This document shows positions 23,489 through 32,300 of a stretch of DNA of 64,000 nt, one piece after another. The notes under the pieces were generated by a model. It saw only the letters and a program-made list of their open reading frames with translations. It was not told where the DNA came from and made no database searches. Where the stretch lies: the NCBI RefSeq assembly GCF_963678635.1, contig NC_087068.1:2108001-2172000 (forward strand), read 5' to 3'. Source of the stretch: Symsagittifera roscoffensis. Taxonomy: Eukaryota > Xenacoelomorpha > Acoela > Convolutidae. The position numbers were made by a program, and so were the translations under genes. Numbering within the stretch: the first letter of the stretch is position 1; each line of letters starts with the position of its first letter.

Positions 23489-26472
23489 TTATTCTTTCAT
23501 AACATCATGACCGGCGGAACCGTTAACGAGCACTCCGCGCCGAGCGGATGCTCACATTAACGCCCTTAATAGGCCTAAACTGCCGGGGCGGAAGGGTAGT
23601 TCGGAACGTGGAAGCCTTCCGGATTACCGTGAATAGTTTTTTAACCTAGTTAAGACCGAAAATTCACGAACCAGGAAGGGTGGGGGGAATCATGAACCCC
23701 TCATCCCCTGAGTGGTTTGTGACCAAAAACACTTAAAGATATAAGCAAAACCAAACAAAAAGTAGTATAGTACCCAAGAAAAACAAAAAACATAAAAAAT
23801 AACCGAAAAAAAAACCAAAAACAGTAAAAAAGTAAAAAATCAGTAGAAATCATCCCCCCAGACAAGATGTGATTCAACCCCCCCGTTTGTTGTTGATAGA
23901 TATATTGTTGTTACAGGCATTTATATCAGTCAGGATTGTTACGATCAATTTTGTGGCCCGTTTGTGAGGCTTGTACTGTAGGGTTATTTGAGCATTTAAG
24001 CACGTTAATGATAAATTGCGCTCAATCCGGAAGGGTCAGCTGATTTGCGCTCAATTCGGAAGGGTCCTGAGTGAAGACCGATCCGGCAAGCAGTACAAGG
24101 AGCAACAAGAAGGGGCTCAACGACAACAACAATCGACTGTTGGGTATCGTTAACAAGTTTTGTATCCCTTTTGGTACAAAAAGTAAGATAGTAATCTGTG
24201 GGGGGCTCGACAGTGCTGCACTGTAGTGACCCTTCACCGAACTGCGAATATCCGAGTTAAGCACCTTAATTCGGATAATAAACAAACCCGGAGGGGTATA
24301 GTATTACTAATATTATTATTTATATAGCCTACATTAATAGTCTTATATCGTTTTTCAGTGAAAAACAACGAAAACAGACCGGTTTTTGGGGTCAAAATAG
24401 CGATATTTTGATCCACCCACAAGTCGCGATTTTTGAAATATCGATATTTTTTGAAACGGAAAAAAGCGCTAAGTTAGTGTGTTACATCGTAACTGCACTA
24501 CTGTAATAAGTAGAACCGGTTAACTTTAGTTCGGAAGTGGTTGGAACTAGTTTGGTACCAAAAACCAAATTTTCCCATTTTTTGATAGTAAGAAGCACTA
24601 TAAAATCAGAAAATTTTTTGAAATCTTTGAGTTAGGACAGTAAAAATAGTTGTTCGGACAACGTCCACTAGTGAATCTACGAGTTTTAAAACCCGCTACC
24701 AATAAGCCTTCCGGGTTGCAGAGAAATCGAACATAACGTGTTTGATTTGGTGGATTCATCAATCCGGAGGGGTCCAGGTAGCATAGTTTTTCGCAAATTT
24801 TTTCTACAAAAGCGTTTTAGATCGGGTCTTTTGCATTGAACTAGAAGAGTATAGGCCTTTTGAGCTCAGATCAATAATTTTTAGGTCGAAAGGACCAGAT
24901 TTGCGGAAAAAGTTAGGCGGAACCTATAAGAGAGAAAATTTTTGAGTTTGGAAAAAAGACGTTTTGGTTAATAACTTTGGAACTACAGAGCATATCGAGT
25001 CAATCTTGGTACCATTAGATCAGAAATTAGCTGAACTTACTAGTAGAAAAGGAAATTACTCAAAAAAGCGAGCGAGAAAATTTTTTGAGATTGTTTTTAG
25101 CAAATTACACAAATCCGGAGGGGTACACCCTTCACGTTTTATAAATTTTTCTGAAAAACCCTTATACCCCTACCAAAAGTTGATAGCGATTGAACTAAGT
25201 AACTTAGGACAGTTCTAGACAAAAAGGAAGGGCTGAAGGCACAAGACAACCATAATAGAGTCGAAATTAGGCAAGTGATAAGACCCTTCACCGTTAGTGT
25301 GAATTGTCAAATAAGTGCCTTAACTTCAATCCGGAGGGGTCTAGGAAAGGACCCTATACCCTTACCAGTTAATTCAAACAGCATAAAAGCAACGCAGAAC
25401 GTATCCGGAGGGGTATAAGCTGAAATTAAGAAAACTACGAAAAGCTACTTTGACAGAGCTAAGGGCTCCCAATCCGGAGGGGTCGAAATTTTTCAAAGTC
25501 AGAGGGGTCCGAATCCGGAGGGGTCTACTTTCCACAAAACTGTAGGGGTCCGAATCCGGAGGGATCTTATAGTTGCTAATTCGGAGGGGTCCAAATCCGG
25601 AGGGGTCTACTATTAAATAACTCGGATGGGTCCCAATCCGGAGGGGTCCATATTCTGACAGTCCGGAAGGGTCCTATTTGTGCCAATCCGGAGGGGTATT
25701 ATTTTATTAAGGACTTAGGTAAACGAAAGAAAGACTAAAAGCGAGAGGTATTAGGTTATTAATACACAGGCTAGGTATCAGTGACTGCACTGGTAACTTG
25801 CCTTGCAAAAAGAACCAGACTAATACAAAACAGGTCCGAACTCGGATATTCGCGACACTAAGTCTAAATTAAAAAGAGCGTGACTCATTGGTGTGGATTG
25901 GAACATAATACGTTTTTGGGAAAACTGACTGCCCTGAGGATTTTAATAGGTCTAGCTCGGGCAGTCCGAAGGCAGATAGGTAACACAGTACTCGGTGGGT
26001 GCAATAGACGCCCACTTGAGAAAATAACTGCCTTCAAAGTTTTGTCTGTTTGGTGCAGCACCAAGCAGGGAAAGCTTTTTCTTAAAAAAGAGGTTCGACT
26101 ATTGTACTGCGACCGACTAAGAGTACAAGACACATACGTTTTTTTATATATACATTCATATTGTGTCAATATATATTTTTTGTTTTTGATTTTAAATCAA
26201 CCTAAACTGTGCTTGATTGGGTAGTGAGTACACTATCTTTTAAATTGACTGATAACATCATATTGTACTAGTTTCCAGATCTTTGGACCGATAATCGGCT
26301 AGTGTGAATAAATTTTATACAAACTGTACTCTGACAACATACAGGGATTCGTGGTCACTATTTAATAGAATCTGGTGAAATTTATTGTGTTGTGTCATTA
26401 TTATTGTTAATAAAACTATAAGGTCTCTAGCAATTGAGTCAAGAGTAGGCATAGGAAAGTGACAAATAAAGA
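23489..26472 (+). other. Long leader of element A
   Basis: About 3 kb without a convincing gene. It carries 'gcttccggattacc...' near 23610, a poly-A/AAAAAC-rich part (23740-23860), the array of TCCGGAGGGG words (24030-25700, listed separately) and open frames under 115 codons. The leader of B is of similar length (about 2.6 kb) but unrelated in sequence. Confidence 0.6.
24030..25700 (+). repeat. Dispersed array of AATCCGGAGGGGTC in the A leader
   Basis: The word (a/n)aTCCGGAGGGGTc recurs at least 15 times. Examples are near 24287, 24767, 25111, 25330, 25400, 25471, 25513, 25555, 25597, 25638 and 25681, with aatccggaagggt near 24028 and 24052. Spacing shortens from hundreds of bases to 25-45 bases between 25470 and 25700. 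It is the same word as the right arm of LTR hairpin 3 (AATCCGGAAGGGTC). TCCGGA is self-complementary, so two RNA copies could pair. A packaging or dimerisation role is a guess. Confidence 0.8.
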
Positions 26473-27351
26473 ATGAGTTTAGACAAGTCAAGGATACCAA
26501 AACGAGGTAATAGCTCTAGGAAATTCATACCTGAAAAGCAAAGAAAAACGATGACCGATCCTTTTGTGGATTGGATCAAGCGATCCCGGTCTGACAAAAG
26601 GGGGACGGTTTCAGGCAGTATGGTTGAAACGAGAAGTCAAAAGACCTCAGAAGAGCGAAGAGAACTGTTAGAAGTGGAGGTCAATACGGACCATACCATG
26701 AATGACAACCAGGAAGTAAATGAACTGGAAGGGAGAGGCAGAAGGCTGGCGAGTGAATCTACCCCGGTAGAACAAGGCCATGATTTTGCCAATTCCACCG
26801 GGACATTGGATCGAGAAGAGATGTCGGAACTGTCCGACATCTCAACTGAGGTAGCGGCAACGAGAAGATCTCCGACAGACAACACTATGATGGCAAGCGG
26901 AACTGGGAAACAAACGACATCATCATCGTTCTCAGAAAGAATGAAGAACACCTTCGGAAACATCTTTCCATTCAGCATGGGAGGAGGAGCAGGAAACGAT
27001 GGTGAGTCGCAGGAGGAAGAAGATGAAGAGGAGCAAGGGGACTCTGGATCTCAAGTAAGCCTCAATAGTTCGATCCAGGAGAGTGAGGCTCACGTAGGAA
27101 GAGAGACTGGAACCATGGACAAATTTGGTGTAGTGACAACGATAAGCAAGGAGGCAAACACACCAGGCCAGTCAAAAGACTTCGCGATTAGAGCAAATTT
27201 GGAGCCACAACCTGGTGAGAATAAAACCAGAGGGCTCGGCAACGCGTTAATTGATCCTGAAACAAATAAAGAAGAGATGTTGAAACAGAGGGTCAAGGCC
27301 CGGATCTCGACAAGCACGAAGTTACCTGGGACCGACAGGTACACCAACCAG
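26473..27351 (+). CDS. Acidic low-complexity protein at the gag position of A (function unknown)
   Basis: An open frame from ATG 26473 runs to a stop at 27367-27369 (298 codons). The likely coding part ends at CAG 27349-27351, where a consensus splice donor (CAG|GTGAGT) begins. It starts with a basic stretch (KSRIPKRGNSSRKF), followed by a Ser/Thr/Glu-rich body and the acidic run SQEEEDEEEQ near residues 179-188. It has no zinc knuckle, capsid motif or signal peptide. Its place, 3 kb after the LTR, equals that of gag in B (57137), and a few short matches exist (MVxTxS, ESTP). It may be the N-terminal part of gag left by the pol deletion. I do not recognise the family. Splicing at 27351 would join it in frame to the macrodomain. 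Confidence 0.5.
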
Positions 27352-27357
27352 GTGAGT

Positions 27358-27387
27358 TATCCTGGTTGAAGACCTACTCGATGGATC
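27358..27387 (+). pseudogene. RNase H scar: what is left of pol in A
   Basis: In the frame starting at 27358 the sequence reads SWLKTYSMDQ. Exactly SWLKTYSMD occurs at the end of the RNase H region of B (52146-52170, minus), after VDNRAL. It shows that an ancestor of A had a pol gene between the acidic ORF and the macrodomain, as in B, and that RT, most of RNase H and all of integrase were deleted. Confidence 0.75.
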
Positions 27388-27388
27388 A

Positions 27389-27572
27389 GAGAACAACGAG
27401 AATCGTGATTGGAAAACAGCAGCTGATTGCAGAGAACGTTCCGAGTTGCAACTATTGTGCTGCTACAATAGTTGCAAGGCCGTTGCAAACAACGGTGAAG
27501 GGTAAGAAACCAGCCTTCCGGATTAGGAAGAAATCAAGATCAACGGGCTTGATTCAGCGGATTCAAGAATCC
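27389..27572 (+). repeat. LTR fragment inserted at the pol-deletion site
   Basis: 184 bp nearly identical (two mismatches seen) to 22801-22984 of the 5' LTR, covering hairpins 1 and 2 and most of 3. It lies between the RNase H scar and the macrodomain frame. It agrees with the 5' LTR (gagaac) rather than the 3' LTR (gataac) at one distinguishing base near its start. It looks like a template switch during reverse transcription. Confidence 0.85.
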
Positions 27573-27574
27573 AG

Positions 27575-28216
27575 GGGACGCCGATGGATATTTTTGTCCG
27601 GGGAGTGGGGGTAGGACTTACCCACACTGAAAACTTGATAATAAAAAAATTAAGAATAGCAAGAGAAACAGGAGACTTAGAAGCAGAAACAGGCGAAGAA
27701 CCTAAGAAACCTGATATAGACAGGGTAGTTGAGTCATATTTTAATTTACCAAATGAATATTCTAGTAACATAATACTAACAGACAGTGATTTCATACTCA
27801 CAAATAGAACATGTGCGGTAGCAATCACCGCAGACATGAGTTTTAGGACGGCGCTAGCGGCAGATTTTGAGAGGGAATATAAAAACGTGGAATTCCTTTG
27901 GAAGCAAAGACCAGGGATAGGGGGCGTAGCAGCCTTACCTCCGGCGGTGTCGCAGATACCGGGAAAGTACTTGTGCTTCTTGGTAACGAGGGCGACGGAG
28001 AAGCAGCACGTGGACCCAGAAAACCTAGTCTTGTCTTTGACGAGGCTGAGGGACTTCCTTGTGGAAATGGACGTGAAGGAGCTCTCGCTTCCAGTGTACG
28101 ATCCAAATAGAGGAAGACTGCATCCTCGGGAATTGTACGCGCTTGTACACGTGATATTCTCTGATACGAACATACAAGTATATCTACATAAGAAATATTA
28201 TTTAAGTATAGGCTGA
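27575..28216 (+). CDS. Macrodomain protein of element A
   Basis: The first ATG is at 27584 (210 codons). The frame is open from 27575, where a spliced message would enter. Residues ~62-208 fit the single-domain macrodomain family of OARD1/TARG1 and yeast Poa1: AITADMSFRTALAADFEREY (ADP-ribose-binding start), then GGVAALPP, then KYLCFLVTR, then DPENLVLSLTRLRDFL, then ELSLPVYDPNRG, then HVIFSDTNIQVYLHKK. Known members bind ADP-ribose and some remove it from proteins. The loop that carries the catalytic Asp in OARD1 (GCGLD) reads VYDPNRG here and in B, so binding is more likely than the known chemistry. A leader segment (VGVGLTHTENLIIKKL) is conserved in B. The protein probably acts in host or element ADP-ribose signalling (inference). 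Confidence 0.8.
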   Translation, partial: GTPMDIFVRGVGVGLTHTENLIIKKLRIARETGDLEAETGEEPKKPDIDRVVESYFNLPNEYSSNIILTDSDFILTNRTCAVAITADMSFRTALAADFEREYKNVEFLWKQRPGIGGVAALPPAVSQIPGKYLCFLVTRATEKQHVDPENLVLSLTRLRDFLVEMDVKELSLPVYDPNRGRLHPRELYALVHVIFSDTNIQVYLHKKYYLSIG

Positions 28217-28616
28217 GTGATGTGCGAAAGAGTGTTAGGCCAAAGACCAAGTTGCATGTAATATGTGATATGTGTGTTATGTTATGTTATGTTATGTGTT
28301 AGGTTATTAAGATCATGGGTAAGTAAGCGTTAGTGACCATGAACAACTAAATGACGATCTTGGGAATAGATCCAAAGTTTGGACTGTCCAATCTTAGGTC
28401 GAATTCCAAAATTTTAGAAACCAATTGATTTTAATAAATTTTAGGATAAATATCTTTTTATCTGAACTGTTTTAAGCAGATTTTAACGATATATGTTAAG
28501 GTGAAACTGACAGGTGTGACAGTCGTGATTCCTTTTCTAGATCTTGATTGATCATTTAATTGCTCATTTGAGTCAAAACTTGAAATCGAAATCAAATCAA
28601 ACTTGGAAAGAACAGT
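28217..28616 (+). other. Spacer between macrodomain and coiled-coil genes of A
   Basis: 400 bp without an open frame. It has a TTATG pentamer run near 28276-28296 and a pyrimidine-rich splice-acceptor-like signal, ccttttctag, ending at 28540, 77 bases before the next ATG. B has a spacer of similar length in the same place (47546-47926), so the two genes are separate translation units, perhaps reached by splicing. Confidence 0.5.
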
Positions 28617-29345
28617 ATGGACAATTTCAACCTGGATGAATTGATGGACCTGGCAGAGGCATATGTGGGACCGATGGTAGATGCGATCTATCGTCGGTTG
28701 ATCGAAAGAGACTTCGCTCTGGAGGACCCAGAGGTGGTCATGTTGCTGACCGCCCTGATCAACATCTTGGGGCACGACAACCGTGGGGACCGCCCCACGG
28801 AAGTCCTGTTGATGGCAGCATATGGAGAAAGAGGAGTACTAGACCGCCCGAACATGAGAGTGATGAGGTGGAGAAACGGGGCTCTCTCAGGGAGTGACTT
28901 GGCGAATGAGCCTGGATTGGGAAGTTCTAGGACTTACCAACCAGGTGAGATGCCAATGCCCTCTAAGCCTAAACCTGGGCTGACGAGAATGCATCGGGAG
29001 ATGAACAGCGAGGCGACCTCGTCTGGTTCACCACTGAGAGCAGCTGTGCCACCAAAAAGGGCGAAAGTAACACAGAAGGTTCAGACGAACCAAACCATAC
29101 AAGATCTGGACGAGATGCACGATCAGCTGAGAAGTACGAAGAAGGAGTTAGACGATATGACGAAGACCATGCTGGCGATGGAGGAAGACCGGGACATGTG
29201 GAGAAAGTTGTTTGAAGACTGCAACAAAAAACAGGGTCAAGAGATCGAACGCTTAAGGCAGGAATACAAAGAGCGATCGGAACAGGCGGCGTTGACGACG
29301 TCCATTGAGAAAGTGATACCTGCAAGGGATATTCCTCGTGGGTAG
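28617..29345 (+). CDS. Coiled-coil protein upstream of the giant ORF (A)
   Basis: 242 codons from ATG 28617 to TAG 29343-29345. The N-terminal ~75 residues form a conserved helical block (DELMDLAEAYVGPMVDAIYRR, then TEVLLMAAYGERG) with a clear match in B (47318-47545: KRLRDLD, TEAVLMVGYTTKG). The middle is Pro/Ser-rich with PPKRAKV, a possible nuclear signal. Residues ~160-225 form a charged coiled coil (DQLRSTKKELDDMTKTMLAM, then EIERLRQEYKERSEQ). The frame continues past the single TAG directly into the giant ORF in the same phase, so the two may be one protein by read-through or the stop may be a mutation. Self-assembly through the coil is inferred. Confidence 0.65.
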   Translation: MDNFNLDELMDLAEAYVGPMVDAIYRRLIERDFALEDPEVVMLLTALINILGHDNRGDRPTEVLLMAAYGERGVLDRPNMRVMRWRNGALSGSDLANEPGLGSSRTYQPGEMPMPSKPKPGLTRMHREMNSEATSSGSPLRAAVPPKRAKVTQKVQTNQTIQDLDEMHDQLRSTKKELDDMTKTMLAMEEDRDMWRKLFEDCNKKQGQEIERLRQEYKERSEQAALTTSIEKVIPARDIPRG

Positions 29346-29351
29346 TCCCCG

Positions 29352-32300
29352 ATGGAGCTCTTGACACCTCGAGAAATGAGTCAAACAGCGGAAACACGGC
29401 TTCCAGCAGAGACGAACCGAGTAACAATCCCGGATCCTAGTGACACCTTGGGTGATCCCGTCGTAGAACAGACTGTGAGAAAACTGATAGAGACAGCTGG
29501 ACGATTGGTCGCTAACAAGAATGCACCAGGTTCCGGGGTGACTGCACCCTATGGAACGATTGACGATACGGGCAGAGTACAACTCTCCCAGACAGTAATC
29601 AGACAAGGGATGAGTAACGTGACACCACTCATGGGGAACTCGAGAAACCCAGAGAGGAAAGTAAGGAAGATGCCAACGAAGAAAGTGTCTCGTGTAATAG
29701 ACGTGCAGAAGAATAATCAATTGAAGTATAATTTCACGGGAGTTCCGGAGACAGATCCGAGGGCCTGCTTCAATCGAGCTACCTGGAGCCCGGCTGTGAA
29801 CCTGCAGCAACCACCACTCGGGACATCTCACCTGATATTGGGAGACAGCTTAGTCAGAGTGCTGTCGAATTTGAGGACCTCATGGGTCACCACGGTGATG
29901 GCCTTTGGAGGCGCGACGATTGCCCAATTATATCGCATGGTGGAGCTGATGAATCCAGGGAAGATACCCAATGTGATGATCTTAGTTGGGACGAATGATA
30001 TCTCCAGAGGATCAGATGAGCAGGAAGCACTGTGGGAATCAATGATGGTGTGTTTGTTCACTACTCTCTGGCAGAAGTTCAGTTGCGCGGTACTGACCGT
30101 TTGCACGGTGCCAATGAACGCAAGAAGCCTGACAGCATCAGGAAGAAGGCACAACGAGGGAGTCATGAGATGGAACAACATCTTGAGAAACCTAGCAAAT
30201 CGAAATGCCGGAAGAATGATCCTCATGGACATTGAACATGAATTGAGAGCCATGGATCAAGCCAGACTGACCACAGATGGCATCCACTTCGACAGTGTCG
30301 AAGGACAAGCTTGGTTGAATCGAGTCTTCCAAGAACGGTTGAATGAGCTGGAAGCAGAACTCTTTGACACAGGAGTGCTGAAGGAAGAGGGGACGGTGAG
30401 TGATACGGTGATCACCACCCTTGTGCCTCCTAACCTGGAAACACGCTTGGGTACGGTCCCAGCCGTCACAAATTACCGGCAACAAAGCTCCAGTGAACCA
30501 GGTCGAAGAACATACGTACAGGATCGGTTGGGAGAAGCACCGATGAGGAGGACAATTCATCCTAGGAGAAGGATAGGACCTGTCAACCAACCAATCGAAG
30601 AAGTAGCAGGCACATCTAGATCGGACACTAGATCGGAGACGACGAGTACCAGTCGAGAGGAGAGACCGAGCAGAGGCTCATTGATGTGGTCGCGATCCAT
30701 ACCGTCTACTTGGCATACATACAAAGACGAACTAATGAAGCTGGACCTACAGAGAGTGAGCTTCATCGAAGATGCAAGGAGGATGCTGAATGGAGCGACG
30801 CTATCCGTCAGCAGATTGTACTCGATAACCGGCGACTGGTTGATAGCCGCTAGCATAAATTTCAGCTCCAAGACGGCCTTGAGATTTGCCGACTTGGAGG
30901 GACTGCCCTCCAACAACACAATGGGACCTGTGAATGCAAGACCGTTGCAAGATGTGAGATTGAACCATGATGAGAGGAATCGTGAAGAAAGGCCAGGAAG
31001 ATTCCTGACGGCGAGAGCGCCGATTGGACAACACGTGAAGATATTTAGGCAATTGACGACACCACCTGGTCATGTGAAGGAGAGAGTGTACCCAAAACTA
31101 GTGAACCAAGATGGTGATGCCCAGAGATATGGCGGATTGACAGCGATAAAGAAAGATGAGACCATCTTCGCCACCTACGACAAAGCAGAGATGAGAAAGG
31201 CCAAAATCATGGTAGTAGCGAATTCAGAGTTCGTGTACACCTCTAAGTCTTTGTTTTGGCCGGACGTCATAATGCTGGCCGCAGTTGACCTAGACCTATT
31301 GCAATCAGTGTCATTGGCCATAGGGGTACAAAGGCAGACAGAAATGAACCCGATAACGATTGTGTTTGCTGGCATCAATGACCATCTACACAGTAGAGGT
31401 TTTCTGAGCAGGCTCAGAGATCCTGCAACAGCAGAAAACGCAGTATGGCCAGCGATAAAAGACATCCTGGAGTCGATGGGTGAAGTGGTGGATGCGACGA
31501 AGGAGGGATCATTCAATAAAGTGACGTTGAGAGTAGTATTTGCGTTGTCTCCGGGATATGCGCATCTCCCGGATGGACTGAAATTTGTGTATGCAATGGT
31601 AGCCTTACTTTCGGAAGGAAATTATGATGTGATCATATCAGCCCCGAATCGCATGATAGAAATGGAGAACCTGAGGCCACTTAAGGCTGAACTGCCTGCA
31701 GTATGGTCAGATATCTCAAACGCGATGAGAGGGTTCAAGGACCACGCGCTACACATGTTAGTGTTGGACGAAGTGCTGGGGTTGGAACTGTCCAACTTCA
31801 GTCGGCAACTCAAACTGAAACCAGGAATAGATGACGACCATCGAGTGATCACGGCAATGTCCAACGACTTGTGGTTCCGAGCAATGGAAGTGGCGAGTGA
31901 AGACACGAGAAGAAAGAATTCACTGGAGACGAGAGCTCATCTGGAAGCGATGGTGCTGAGAACCAAGCCGGAAGCCAACCAGTGGCTACACCTGAATCCT
32001 AGAGTAGCGGCAATGGGTGGAGATGCTTTTCAGCAAGGCCCCGTAATGATCACGAAGATACATGCCTACTTGTTGAAGGAGGTGAACCTGGCGGAAAATG
32101 CCGGAGAAAAGACCGCTGAGTTTGTGAACAGAATGTGTCAGATTACTCTGGAAACCTTCTGGACCCAGGAAGTAAAGGGACAGGAGGGATTTGAAAGGAC
32201 AGACAGCATGCTAGAAGGGTTGGGAGCCGGATGGACCGCGTCCTTCTTGGTAAAAGTTTACCCAAAAGTCTCGCACTATTTGATAAAAGAATTCCTCCAA

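Larger units (their letters stand above)
27352..27574 (+). other. Possible intron spanning the pol-deletion scar in A
   Basis: The sequence begins GTGAGT after CAG (27349-27351) and ends CCAG before GGGACG (27575). Removal would keep phase 0 and join the acidic ORF to codons GTPMDIFVR of the macrodomain frame. B has GTSIYIFVR at the same place, in line with the joined frame. The interval contains the RNase H scar and the LTR fragment. The signals are seen in the sequence; use as an intron is inference. Confidence 0.4.

Noticed and set aside
24030-25700. CRISPR-like array
   Set aside because: Spacing is irregular and shrinking, the repeat is only about 12-14 bp, and the context is a eukaryotic retroelement leader.
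26473-27369. Calling the acidic ORF of A a true gag
   Set aside because: It has no zinc knuckle or capsid helices and only scattered similarity to gag of B. Only its position supports the name, so I left it as unknown.
28276-28296. TTATG pentamer run as a functional element
   Set aside because: A short microsatellite of four to five units that needs no special explanation.
29253-29831. A 192-codon minus-strand frame opposite the giant ORF, and similar antisense frames at 19721-20230, 40224-40733 and 41680-42465
   Set aside because: They are mirror frames of real coding with no motif. The sense strands carry the conserved protein blocks.
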